From: Candidatus Thorarchaeota archaeon
Lineage (GTDB): Archaea; Asgardarchaeota; Thorarchaeia; Thorarchaeales; Thorarchaeaceae
Direction of reading: 5' to 3'
Assembly: GCA_016839445.1 (NCBI GenBank)
Contig: JAEOUG010000183.1
Coordinates: forward strand, 1-36,357
Length of the DNA stretch: 36,357 nucleotides
Positions 21,958 through 29,770 of this stretch are shown here, piece after piece; the stretch's first letter is position 1, and every line of letters starts with the position of its first letter. The notes under the pieces are model-generated. The model had not been told where the DNA came from. It saw nothing but the letters and a program-made list of their open reading frames with translations, and did not search any database. The position numbers were made by a program, and so were the translations under genes.

Positions 21958-24258
21958 CTACATTCGCATGTAGTATCTCTCGTTCATTATGGCCCCAAGA
22001 TATGCTAGGACCCTTCGATCAACGAGAGAGACAGAGTCCATCATTCGTAGAGCTCGATTGATGTTAGAGAACACGGCGTTAAGATAGGGTTGAGCGGGGG
22101 TCAATTCGGAGAGTTCGACCATCTCAAGATATGCGTTCGTGATCTTGACGAGACCCAGCCAATCATCCGCCAGAACGAAGTTGTACTTGCTCTCGTCGAC
22201 AGAGGGCGGTGTTGTGGTGAAGAGACCTCGGTTTATGTATGCGGCATACTGATTCTCAAGTGCAAGCGCGAACCTCCGTAGGATCTGCGTGAGCGACGCT
22301 GCGACAGCCTTGATGAACTCCGCAGACTCCCCGAAGTCAGATTCAGTCTCCATGACCTCGCCGAATGTGACCGCACACTTGTACAGGCCTGTGGCTAGCT
22401 GCGAGTAGTCCTTGTTCTCGTAGAAGTCGCGTATCGTTTGAACAAGGTACGTCTGACCCAACCAGTAGTTGCCCAACAGGGAGTCCACATTGATGACGGC
22501 GTCATCGACTGTAGGTTGAACTCGACCCGCCATCTCAAGACTCAGAGCCTCCACGTTCAGTTTAGACGCGGCTAGTGCTCCGGTCAGGCTCGCGACGTCG
22601 GAGAGGCTTGTGGACCCTCTGTTCATCCTCTTAGAACGTTCCAGAAGAGAGGACCAAGATGCACTCATGTATGGAACGACAAGGGAAACTCCCTCGATGA
22701 ACAGGAAGTCCTCAGTGGCGGGCGCATCAACAAGCATTCTGTCAATGTCATCGAGAAGACGCAGGAGTCTAGGGGGAATTGATCCGCCATGCCTCGCAAT
22801 CAACCATACAACATTGTAGGTTGAGATTGCCACCTCCACAAAGGCGCGGTTGTCAGTAGGAAAGAGAGGAACATACTGCACCAGAATATCACGGATACTG
22901 TCGGGTGTGGCTCCATCCGACCGCTCAGACTCTCTCAAGCGAGCCAGGCCGAAGCCCATTCGGGTTCCCAAGATTTCAAGGTCACTGATCAACCCCTTCT
23001 CGACCAATCGTTCACGGAGCGCCAGGGCGTTCTCAAACGACTTGAGTCCCTTGGACCAATACTCGTCAGAATCAGTGCATAGGCATAGCCACCCAATCAT
23101 GTTCTCTAGACGGGACCGTTCCACATCCTTCTCGTCCTTTGCGGCTTGGATGTCGGGCAGAACTGCACGCGCACGGTCTAGGTAGTCAAAGGCACGAGCC
23201 ATGTTCTCATGGTCGCCCATGAGGCCGTAGGCAAAACCCAGTCCTGTCAGGGTCCTGAAGACGTGCAGGCTCTGGTTGGGAGTAATCTCCTCGATGGAGT
23301 CGTATATCCTCAGTCCCTGTTCCAGCCTGTCAACAGCCTCGTCTACACCCTCTCTCCATCCGTTGGCAAGAATGCTCGAGCCTATCACCAAATGCGAGAG
23401 GCCAAGCTCATCCTTGCTGGCCATCCCACTTACAAGTGCCATCTCGTAGAGCTCAGCAGCCTTGTCTCCGATTTTCCTAGCAAGGGTAAACGATACGGAG
23501 TCATCTCGAGTTTCATTCACGCCAAGCTGGAGCATGACCTCTGCCAGACGTAGCTTATCCTTCTTCTTGCGGGCTATCTTCTCAAGGCTGTTTAGTAGGT
23601 CTCTCGATTGATCGAACATCTTCAGTTCAGTCAGCACGCAGGCATAATCGAAGGTTATCTCAAACTCCATGTCTTCCATCTTGTTCTCTCGAGATATCCC
23701 GATCAAACGGTTCATGAGAAGCTCGGCGCCCTCGAAGAATCCAGCTTCAATGAGCGACCACGCCAGAGAGTGCACTTCCCTCAAGACCATTGCATCTGTC
23801 TGCGCGTGGCGACGATCATGGATTGCATCCATGGTCATGAGAACTTCATCAGTGAAGAAGGGTAGGACCGGCCGTAGATTCATTCGTATGGAAGAAGCCA
23901 CTGCCTGAAGCAGTTCTCCTAGAATGTCAATTAGGCGGGGAATGGCTTCGATGTCAGGAAGAAGCTCACACTCAACACGTCTGTCACCACTGGTGTACCT
24001 TGCATCAAGCAGCGTAAGTATCTCAGGGAGCGTTCGATCAGGCATGAACGACAGCCGTACAGTAATCTCGGTAAGCTTGGCGCTGGCAAGGCCAGGTCTT
24101 CGGAGGATAATCTCCTCAAGTGCGCGTGCGATGTCAAAGAGGAGGTCACTCTCTTCAGGAGTCCTGAATGAGATGTTCTGTATGGCCGAGAGACCGTCAT
24201 CAAGAGAGAGTGATGCGCACAACACATCCCTTAGCGTGGCAAGAAGCACAGGTTCCAC
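21958..24258 (-). CDS. Large TPR-like alpha-helical repeat protein, function unknown
   Basis: Soluble 766-residue protein made almost wholly of predicted helices. Segments such as AGFFEGAELLMNRLIGISRE, MFDQSRDLLNSLEKIARKKK and GLGFAYGLMGDHENMARAFD look like tetratricopeptide-type repeats. No signal peptide, membrane helix or catalytic motif is visible. It starts at a GTG preceded by GGAGAG, with a TATA-like box 38-45 bases upstream, so it probably has its own promoter. Downstream of KaiC-like and redox genes, it may be a protein-protein scaffold; TPR proteins often act that way. The specific role is unknown. Confidence 0.7.
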   Translation of the reverse strand: MEPVLLATLRDVLCASLSLDDGLSAIQNISFRTPEESDLLFDIARALEEIILRRPGLASAKLTEITVRLSFMPDRTLPEILTLLDARYTSGDRRVECELLPDIEAIPRLIDILGELLQAVASSIRMNLRPVLPFFTDEVLMTMDAIHDRRHAQTDAMVLREVHSLAWSLIEAGFFEGAELLMNRLIGISRENKMEDMEFEITFDYACVLTELKMFDQSRDLLNSLEKIARKKKDKLRLAEVMLQLGVNETRDDSVSFTLARKIGDKAAELYEMALVSGMASKDELGLSHLVIGSSILANGWREGVDEAVDRLEQGLRIYDSIEEITPNQSLHVFRTLTGLGFAYGLMGDHENMARAFDYLDRARAVLPDIQAAKDEKDVERSRLENMIGWLCLCTDSDEYWSKGLKSFENALALRERLVEKGLISDLEILGTRMGFGLARLRESERSDGATPDSIRDILVQYVPLFPTDNRAFVEVAISTYNVVWLIARHGGSIPPRLLRLLDDIDRMLVDAPATEDFLFIEGVSLVVPYMSASWSSLLERSKRMNRGSTSLSDVASLTGALAASKLNVEALSLEMAGRVQPTVDDAVINVDSLLGNYWLGQTYLVQTIRDFYENKDYSQLATGLYKCAVTFGEVMETESDFGESAEFIKAVAASLTQILRRFALALENQYAAYINRGLFTTTPPSVDESKYNFVLADDWLGLVKITNAYLEMVELSELTPAQPYLNAVFSNINRALRMMDSVSLVDRRVLAYLGAIMNERYYMRM

Positions 24259-24295
24259 GTTACTCTCTCCAGTACGAACCTCGGCCGATTCCTGC

Positions 24296-24303
24296 TTTAA
24301 AGG
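24296..24303 (-). promoter_or_regulatory. TATA-like box for the helical-repeat gene
   Basis: CTTTAAAG lies 38-45 bases upstream of the GTG at 24258 on the minus strand, in the short gap after the KaiC-like gene. Assigned by eye. Confidence 0.4.
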
Positions 24304-24319
24304 TTTCAGAGTAAAGATA

Positions 24320-25033
24320 TCAATGCTCGATTACGAAGTCATGCCAGACCCGCGAAGTGTCTGTCCCCCTCATCCGCTCCATCCTCAGCTGGTGGACGGG
24401 GACCTCTCCAGATTCGTTCACTTTAAACCGTAGCACTGCGTCTGCGAGGTATGAGAAGGTTGCATAGGTCTTCTCCTCATGCACACCCTCCTCCAGCACG
24501 TACATGATGCTATGAGAACTCTGTGTCACTCTGCCGCTGAGCCTCTGCACTGCGCGGGGCATCGTCGCAGCATTGGAGTGAAGGATTAGGGTGGATAGGC
24601 TGTCAATGACAACTCTAGCAACGACCAGACGCTCAAGCACTTCTGAGAGCACAATCCCGAGCTCACTGATATCGTCGACCTTCGCTAACGAGCGAGTTGT
24701 ACTGGAAATAGGAGCACCCATCCGCTCAGAGTAACCATCGATGAAGACGAACTGGCCAGAGGCCTCCTGTTGCTCGATAGTCCAGCCGTGCCTGCTCATG
24801 TCGTTGCGAATGACCCGCGGAGATACATCCGTCGTGACGAAGACAGCAGGGAACCCAAGCTCAATTCCTTCCGCTAGGAAGGCTTCTGCATAGGTCGTCT
24901 TTCCAGATCCCAGTGGACCGACTAGCATGTACGACACCTGAGTAAGTTGGCCGAACTCGACAAGGTCACTTATCATCGGTCGAGCCCGCGCCGGGGACGG
25001 TGCTTCGTTGCTGCTATTCTCGGTCGCATTCAC
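24320..25033 (-). CDS. KaiC/RecA-like ATPase, divergent
   Basis: Single-domain RecA-superfamily ATPase of 237 residues. The Walker A motif is GPLGSGKTT near residue 40, and the Walker B strand is VARVVIDSLSTLIL. The general layout matches KaiC-like proteins, but identity to the preceding KaiC-like gene looks low and the first KaiC strand is replaced by a Ser/Ala/Pro-rich N terminus. GTG 25033 with GGGG upstream is preferred; an ATG at 25081 would overlap the preceding gene by 31 bases. Two KaiC-like ATPases in tandem suggest a hetero-oligomer or a signalling pair (inference). Confidence 0.75.
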   Translation of the reverse strand: MNATENSSNEAPSPARARPMISDLVEFGQLTQVSYMLVGPLGSGKTTYAEAFLAEGIELGFPAVFVTTDVSPRVIRNDMSRHGWTIEQQEASGQFVFIDGYSERMGAPISSTTRSLAKVDDISELGIVLSEVLERLVVARVVIDSLSTLILHSNAATMPRAVQRLSGRVTQSSHSIMYVLEEGVHEEKTYATFSYLADAVLRFKVNESGEVPVHQLRMERMRGTDTSRVWHDFVIEH

Positions 25034-25050
25034 TTCTCGGACCCCATGTC

Positions 25051-25797
25051 TTAGTGTCCAGGCCCTATCTCTCCAGGCCACACTCTTATGCCTTCATCAG
25101 TGATACGCATCGAGTGTATCCGCGAGCTGTGTTTTGAACCTCTTAGTTTGAGGACTTCAATGGAGCGCGATCTCGACGTTTCACTGATCTTCTCGTTGTA
25201 CAGTACGATGACTCCGCTCGCTAAGAAGGCTTCGATATCAAAAACGCCCAGTCCCTGATCCTGAGCCGGTATCTCGCTAGTGAGGAGAAGTGTGCATCCC
25301 GTCTTGGTAATGGTAGCGGCGAGCTTGAAGAACTCCTCTCTCAGAATGTCTCTACTCCGGAACTTGTAGGCCATAATCGAGAGAGTATCGAGGACAACTC
25401 GCTTCGCCTTGATTTTCTTGATGTGGTTCATGATGATGGCTTCCAGTCCAGAGAGGTCAAAGCTGGGATACTCACCAATTGTGACGGGAGTGACCTCCTT
25501 GGACGGGGAGAGATCTACGATAGAGATCATGCCATCCTTCTCAAGGCCTTCGAGATCCATTTTGAATCGGGCCATGTTTCTCTTGATGAGTTGTGGAGGT
25601 TCCTCCAATGTCACCAACACCCCGGGCTCACCATAATCCTTAGCCCCTCTGTAGATGAACTGCGTAGCCAAGATGCTTTTTCCAGTGCCTGCCTTTCCAG
25701 CCACTAGGATTGTGTCCCCTCTCGGGAAGCCTCCTTCGATCAGTTCATCAAGACCTGGGATTCCTGTCTTCACACGCTCTATTGTCTGGTCGCTCAT
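25051..25797 (-). CDS. Single-domain KaiC-like ATPase
   Basis: RecA-superfamily ATPase of 248 residues with the archaeal KaiC domain. It opens with the family signature VKTGIPGLDELIEGGFPRGD, then Walker A GKAGTGKS, EEPPQLIKRNMARF, Walker B RVVLDTLSIM, and TLLLTSEIP. Archaea carry many such single-domain KaiC proteins, some regulating motility or signalling; the circadian two-domain form is bacterial. The ATG overlaps the stop of the thioredoxin-fold gene (ATGA), so the two are co-translated. The second KaiC-like gene follows after about 17 bases. Confidence 0.87.
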   Translation of the reverse strand: MSDQTIERVKTGIPGLDELIEGGFPRGDTILVAGKAGTGKSILATQFIYRGAKDYGEPGVLVTLEEPPQLIKRNMARFKMDLEGLEKDGMISIVDLSPSKEVTPVTIGEYPSFDLSGLEAIIMNHIKKIKAKRVVLDTLSIMAYKFRSRDILREEFFKLAATITKTGCTLLLTSEIPAQDQGLGVFDIEAFLASGVIVLYNEKISETSRSRSIEVLKLRGSKHSSRIHSMRITDEGIRVWPGEIGPGH

Positions 25798-26180
25798 TTC
25801 GACTCACCCTTCTTCTTCCGAGATGCCACTCTGGCTCCGAGAATCATCTTGATCAGCATGTCCGGTTCAGGGATACCGGTGATTGAGACGCCACCTATCA
25901 TCACCGTGGGCAGAGCAAAGACACCGTATTCCTCTGCAACCTCTGGGTTCTCGGTGACGTTGATGACGTTCAAGTAGAAGCTGTCGGGGCCAAAGTCCTC
26001 TATTGTTTCACGTATCACTTCCTCGGCGCGTGGACAGAAGGCGCAGGTCTCAGACTTGAAGAGGACTACCTCAATCTTATCAGAGAGTTCCTCCTCAGTC
26101 GGCGTACCAGCCTCCTTGCTATCTGTCACACGGCGTTGCTCCTGAACCATGGAAGTGGCAGAGTCAAAGACGCTGCTCAT
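25794..26180 (-). CDS. Thioredoxin-fold protein with CAFC motif
   Basis: Redoxin of 128 residues. After a polar N-terminal tail of about 35 residues come strand IEVVLFKSETC, the pair C46-AF-C49, helix PRAEEVIRETIEDFG, strand FYLNVINV, and the cis-proline block GVFALPTVMIGGVSITG, in the order seen in glutaredoxin/thioredoxin-like archaeal proteins. ATG 26180 is chosen (a GTG lies one codon before). It is co-translated with a KaiC-like ATPase through an ATGA overlap, an unusual pairing that might link redox state to the ATPase (inference). Confidence 0.82.
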   Translation of the reverse strand: MSSVFDSATSMVQEQRRVTDSKEAGTPTEEELSDKIEVVLFKSETCAFCPRAEEVIRETIEDFGPDSFYLNVINVTENPEVAEEYGVFALPTVMIGGVSITGIPEPDMLIKMILGARVASRKKKGESK

Positions 26181-26228
26181 CACTTGAATGTTTTGAGCGT
26201 ATTATCTATGTGCATACTGAACTGATGC

Positions 26229-26612
26229 CTATTTGTAACCCATGAGACGTCGAATCCGGGTCGAGGCTTTTCCGACGGCCCGAGAGTGGTATCGGACGTT
26301 CCGCGGCATCAGTGCTCCAATAATCAGGGATTCATCGCCCCTTGATCCAACTCGCTTGAACACGGCCTTGCCTTGTGCACATCTGAGGCTGATATCACGA
26401 ACATGACCGAGCATCAATTCAGAACGGACGCGCTCGGCAACCTCAGCTATCATGCCAGCCATTGCGGCGACCAGGTCCTGGTTAGCGGTCGGCGATGCGG
26501 CGGAGGCCACTAGGAGACCATCACCTCTGGCAAGAACTGAAACCGTGTAGCCCCCTTCCCGATTCATCTCCTCAAGTATCATGGGAAGCTTATTGTAGTC
26601 AGGCCGTTCCAT
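26229..26612 (-). CDS. Roadblock/LC7-domain protein
   Basis: Protein of 127 residues with the Roadblock/LC7 (MglB-like) fold: helix MILEEMNREGG, strands YTVSVLARGDGLLVASAAS, helix QDLVAAMAGMIAEVAERVRS, and strands ISLRCAQGKAVFKRV and ESLIIGAL. Roadblock dimers bind or regulate small GTPases, as MglB does for MglA, and Asgard genomes are rich in them. It is divergently placed, 127 bases from the first small GTPase start, which supports a regulator-GTPase pair. Each has its own TATA-like box. The short basic C-terminal tail (TRIRRLMGYK) may contact a membrane or partner. Confidence 0.84.
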   Translation of the reverse strand: MERPDYNKLPMILEEMNREGGYTVSVLARGDGLLVASAASPTANQDLVAAMAGMIAEVAERVRSELMLGHVRDISLRCAQGKAVFKRVGSRGDESLIIGALMPRNVRYHSRAVGKASTRIRRLMGYK

Positions 26613-26656
26613 TTCAGCGAAATCCTCCGTGCTGCCGCTTAGTTCCGGTGGTTCCC

Positions 26657-26665
26657 TATTAAATC
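26657..26665 (-). promoter_or_regulatory. TATA-like box for the Roadblock gene
   Basis: The minus strand reads GATTTAATA about 45 bases upstream of the ATG at 26612. Confidence 0.4.
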
Positions 26666-26693
26666 ATCTGAGACTGTCTACCGTCACAGTAGA

Positions 26694-26701
26694 GATTTAA
26701 A
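26694..26701 (+). promoter_or_regulatory. TATA-like box for the first small GTPase
   Basis: ATTTAAAT lies 39-46 bases before the TTG at 26740. Transcription starting about 25 bases downstream would exclude the ATG at 26700-26702 and leave the GGGAG ribosome-binding motif (26726-26730) in the leader. Confidence 0.5.
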
Positions 26702-26739
26702 TGGTGTCGAGTTCAGTCCATCGCAGGGAGTGTGTTCAA

Positions 26740-27270
26740 TTGTCTACGGAATACCGCTTCAAGATTGTGATGCTCGGAGAGGGTGCCGTAGGAAAGACAG
26801 CCATGACGCTCCGCTTCACACAGAACTACTTCGAGACAGACTACAAGCGAACAATCGGCACCGATTTCTCTGTCAAGCGCCTCAAGATCCCCGAGTACGA
26901 CACCGATGTTACGCTACAAATATGGGACTTAGCGGGACAACCGCGGTTCGAATCAGTACGGCAGGGCTTCTACCGGGGAGCGCGAGGCGGACTTCTCCTC
27001 TATGACGTCACACGGCGAAGGACCTTCATTAGCCTCGAGAACTGGAAGGAGGAGACTTTCAGGAGCCTGGACAGGGAGATTCCGTTGGCGGTTGTAGCTA
27101 ACAAGATAGACCTTGTTGAGAGCAGGGTAGTGACTCCTGAAGAAGGTCAGGAGTACGCCAGAGAGCACAACCACCTGTACGTCGAATGCAGCGCGCTCAC
27201 GGGACATAATGTCGAGGATGCCTACGTCGATCTCTGCAAGAGAATGATTGATGAGTCAAAGAAGAGCTGA
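26740..27270 (+). CDS. Rab/Ras-like small GTPase
   Basis: Eukaryote-like small GTPase of 176 residues. Motifs are G1 GEGAVGKT, switch I region YKRTIGTDF with the effector threonine, G3 WDLAGQ, G4 NKID and G5 ECSAL. The N terminus STEYRFKIVMLGEG is typically Rab-like. The TTG at 26740 is chosen: GGGAG lies 9 bases upstream and the in-frame ATG at 26701 sits in the TATA box. The C terminus (DESKKS) has no prenylation cysteine, so any membrane association must work differently. It is divergent from a Roadblock gene and converges on the WD40 gene with a four-base gap. Confidence 0.9.
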   Translation: MSTEYRFKIVMLGEGAVGKTAMTLRFTQNYFETDYKRTIGTDFSVKRLKIPEYDTDVTLQIWDLAGQPRFESVRQGFYRGARGGLLLYDVTRRRTFISLENWKEETFRSLDREIPLAVVANKIDLVESRVVTPEEGQEYAREHNHLYVECSALTGHNVEDAYVDLCKRMIDESKKS

Positions 27271-27274
27271 TGGG

Positions 27275-28402
27275 CTATCTTCGTCTGACCTTGCCCTTAA
27301 GCAATCCAAGGGCCCTTCTGCATTGCCACAGCACATAGAAGACGCTCTTTGACTGGAGAATCTCGGGGTCGTACCCCGCTACGAGCTCCTCGTATTTCCG
27401 GATGAGCTCCTGGTTGCTTGCAGGAGCTGGGTCAGCCTCAATCTCCTTCAGGAGGTTCTCGAAGGGAGCAAGCATAGCACCCATGTCAGTGACCTCCCAT
27501 CTTAGCACGGCCCCAGAGCCGTCTTCTGTGATGAAGGCATTCCCAGTCGGCAGCCACTCGATTCCGTCAATTTCACCGATAGTGGTAGCTTGACCCACCA
27601 CTGTTTCGGAGTCCACTTCCCAGAGGAACAGGTCTTTGTCAGAGGAGCCAGAAACAAGGTACTTGCCGTCGGGGCTGAAGCCCAAGGCTCGCACTTCTCC
27701 CGAGTGCTGATGAAGAGTACTTGTTATCTTCATTGGTTTCCAGCTGGAGTCCCACAGTACTATGATCTGATCAGAAGAGCAGGAGGCAAGTCTCTTACCA
27801 TCATGTGAGAAGCGTGTGTGGTGGACTGCCGCGCGATGCTCTTGGTGCTTCTCAATGAGCTTGCCAGATATTGCGTCCCATTCACAGATGTTGGCGTCCA
27901 CAGACCCAGAAACGATCCGGTTGTCGGTTGGGTCCCAGTCGCATGTTACCACATAGAACCCGTGACCCTTCATCTTGTGCATCTTTGACTGGTCGTCGAT
28001 ATTCCAGACTGTCAGAGTTGTATCGCCGCTTCCTGACACAAGCCTGTCACCATCAGGAGAGAAAGCCAGACATAGAACCGGATAGGTGTGATCTCGTAGC
28101 TGGCCCAGACACTCCCCAGTCTTGATGTCCCATAGCTTGATGACATGTTCGACGGTCCCAGCGGCCACAATGTCCCCCCTAGGGCTAAAGGCCAGTGAGG
28201 TGCATAGAAAGTCATCCTGAACCTTCTGCATCTCCTCTCCGGTCTCAGCGGCATAGAAGCGAACTGTCCTGTCCTGAAGAGCGGCGGCAAACATGCGGCC
28301 GACTTTGTTCATGGCAAACCGGCGTGTGATGTCCCCGCCCTGTTCGGCGGCGGGTTTGAGGATCTTGGGTTTGAGAAATACAGAGAGATCTTGACCTTCC
28401 AT
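27275..28402 (-). CDS. Seven-bladed WD40 beta-propeller with helical tail
   Basis: Protein of 375 residues. Seven WD40-type blades can be counted, with clear pairs such as HVIKLWDIKTGECLGQL, TLTVWNIDDQ, ICEWDAISGK, IIVLWDSSWK and LFLWEVDSET, each after a GH/SPDG-type turn. The last 65 residues are helical (NQELIRKYEELVAGYDPEIL onward) and very basic at the end. ATG 28402 follows GGAG; a GTG at 28411 is the alternative. It is divergent from a HEAT-repeat protein and sits between two small GTPases. Propeller plus alpha-solenoid is the basic architecture of eukaryotic membrane coats, but propellers have many roles. Confidence 0.88.
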   Translation of the reverse strand: MEGQDLSVFLKPKILKPAAEQGGDITRRFAMNKVGRMFAAALQDRTVRFYAAETGEEMQKVQDDFLCTSLAFSPRGDIVAAGTVEHVIKLWDIKTGECLGQLRDHTYPVLCLAFSPDGDRLVSGSGDTTLTVWNIDDQSKMHKMKGHGFYVVTCDWDPTDNRIVSGSVDANICEWDAISGKLIEKHQEHRAAVHHTRFSHDGKRLASCSSDQIIVLWDSSWKPMKITSTLHQHSGEVRALGFSPDGKYLVSGSSDKDLFLWEVDSETVVGQATTIGEIDGIEWLPTGNAFITEDGSGAVLRWEVTDMGAMLAPFENLLKEIEADPAPASNQELIRKYEELVAGYDPEILQSKSVFYVLWQCRRALGLLKGKVRRR

Positions 28403-28510
28403 CCGGTTCACTCCTTGCCGGCTCTAAGGGCTGGAAAAACTGACAACGTAAAAAGGGTTCCTTGGATGTGCTTGGCAGTGCACTCCGGCCTGTTCCTCAA
28501 TCAGAACAAG

Positions 28511-28519
28511 TATTATAAT
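28511..28519 (+). promoter_or_regulatory. TATA-like box for the HEAT-appendage gene
   Basis: TATTATAAT lies 34-42 bases before the TTG at 28553. It supports the downstream TTG start over the long open frame beginning at 28391, which would place the start before the promoter. Confidence 0.5.
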
Positions 28520-28540
28520 CCCAGTAGCATCGGCAGACTC

Positions 28541-28546
28541 GGAGGG
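28541..28546 (+). promoter_or_regulatory. Ribosome-binding site fixing a TTG start
   Basis: GGAGGG ends 6 bases before the TTG at 28553 and decides the start of the HEAT-appendage protein. Confidence 0.55.
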
Positions 28547-28552
28547 CCCCGA

Positions 28553-29764
28553 TTGTCCAAGAAGAGCGAACGCACTCTGACCTCTGCACTGGGAGGAGGA
28601 GAACCGCTTCGTTTGCTGAAGAAGGCAATCAAGAAGATATCCAAGCCTTCAGAGGATAAGATAGGGAAGACACTAGAGAGCATCACGAGCATTCAGGCAT
28701 GCAAGGATGCGGCCCTCACAGGAGACGAGAATCTACGATTACTGGCAGTCATGAAGCTCCCAGACTTCGGTGTCGAGGCTCTCGAGCCTCTCGAGCTGGC
28801 ACTCAACGACGAGAGTTCGCTAGTAAGAGTAGCATCTGCCGGAATGCTGGCGGCTCTGGGCGACCGTGATGGTGTGGCCCTAATGGAGCAACACCTTAAC
28901 GACAACAACGACACCGTGAGAGCTGCCTTGGAGTACTCAATCCAGTGGCTTCAGAGAAAGGGAAAGGTGCTTGCGAAACCAACTCGATTGACGAAAGGAA
29001 CAGATCCCTTGGGAATCCTCCTTGAGGATCTTGTGCCCTTGGGGACTACTGATGAAGTCCTAGTCAAGAACGACTTCGCGGCACTTCCTGGCAGTCTGCA
29101 GTTTGGCATGACCATTGAGAACGAGAGCTTCGCGACAATCAGGGATGTCCGAGTAGAGATTCTGTCATATCCCAAGGAGAACCTAACTCCTGAAGACTCC
29201 CAAGTTCAGATGATTGAAGAGATACTCCAGGGAGAGTCTAATAGCCTGATCTTCGAGTTCCGCGTGGACGGCGATTGCGTAGAGGGAGAGATCATCACGT
29301 CGGTAACCCTAAGAGATGAGACCGGAGAGAAACTGGCCGCCAAGTCAGGTAATGTCTTCGTCCGATCGATCTACGAGCAGATTGAGCCCATCGACATAAC
29401 GGAAGACGAATTCCTGACAGTCAAATCGGAGATGACAAACTGGAACCGTGAGCACATGCTTGCCAGCGAGCCAGTCGAGGTCTTCGAAGCCCTAGTGAAG
29501 ATCATCGAAGACAAGAACATGAGGATATTCCAGTTTGACTCTGCAGAGAAGAAAAAGGCGTTCATGGGGATTGTCGCAGCAATGGGCAAAGGACGCCACT
29601 CGGGTAATCGGATAGCGGTGTCTTTCACCGTGGCCGGAACGAAGGATGATGAGCTGTCCAAGCTGCGTATAGATGTGTTCTCGGACAATGCCGAGATACT
29701 CCACAGTGCAGCAAGCGCAATCTTTGAGGAGATTCAGGTAGTACTGGGTGTTCTTGACGACTAG
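28553..29764 (+). CDS. HEAT-repeat protein with adaptin/COPI-like appendage region
   Basis: Protein of 403 residues. Residues about 55-145 are HEAT-type helical repeats (LRLLAVMKLPDFGVEALEPL, SLVRVASAGMLAALGDRDGV, DTVRAALEYSIQWLQRKGK). After a linker, residues about 182-272 look like an Ig-type beta sandwich (LQFGMTIENESFATIRDVRV, IFEFRVDGDC, IITSVTLRDET). Residues about 273-403 look like a mixed alpha/beta platform: ITEDEFLTVKSEMTNW, RIAVSFTVAG, then LRIDVFSDNAEILHSAASAI. Solenoid, Ig sandwich, then platform is the order in AP-complex and COPI large subunits, whose appendages end in a similar strand-helix. The match is by fold pattern, not by measured identity. It is divergent from the WD40 gene and convergent with a small GTPase gene, seven bases apart. 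Confidence 0.75.
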   Translation: MSKKSERTLTSALGGGEPLRLLKKAIKKISKPSEDKIGKTLESITSIQACKDAALTGDENLRLLAVMKLPDFGVEALEPLELALNDESSLVRVASAGMLAALGDRDGVALMEQHLNDNNDTVRAALEYSIQWLQRKGKVLAKPTRLTKGTDPLGILLEDLVPLGTTDEVLVKNDFAALPGSLQFGMTIENESFATIRDVRVEILSYPKENLTPEDSQVQMIEEILQGESNSLIFEFRVDGDCVEGEIITSVTLRDETGEKLAAKSGNVFVRSIYEQIEPIDITEDEFLTVKSEMTNWNREHMLASEPVEVFEALVKIIEDKNMRIFQFDSAEKKKAFMGIVAAMGKGRHSGNRIAVSFTVAGTKDDELSKLRIDVFSDNAEILHSAASAIFEEIQVVLGVLDD

Positions 29765-29770
29765 ACGAGT

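Noticed and set aside
28391..28552. Extending the HEAT-appendage protein to an upstream start at 28391
   Set aside because: The extension lies across the TATA-like box and overlaps the divergent WD40 start; the TTG at 28553 has a strong ribosome-binding site.
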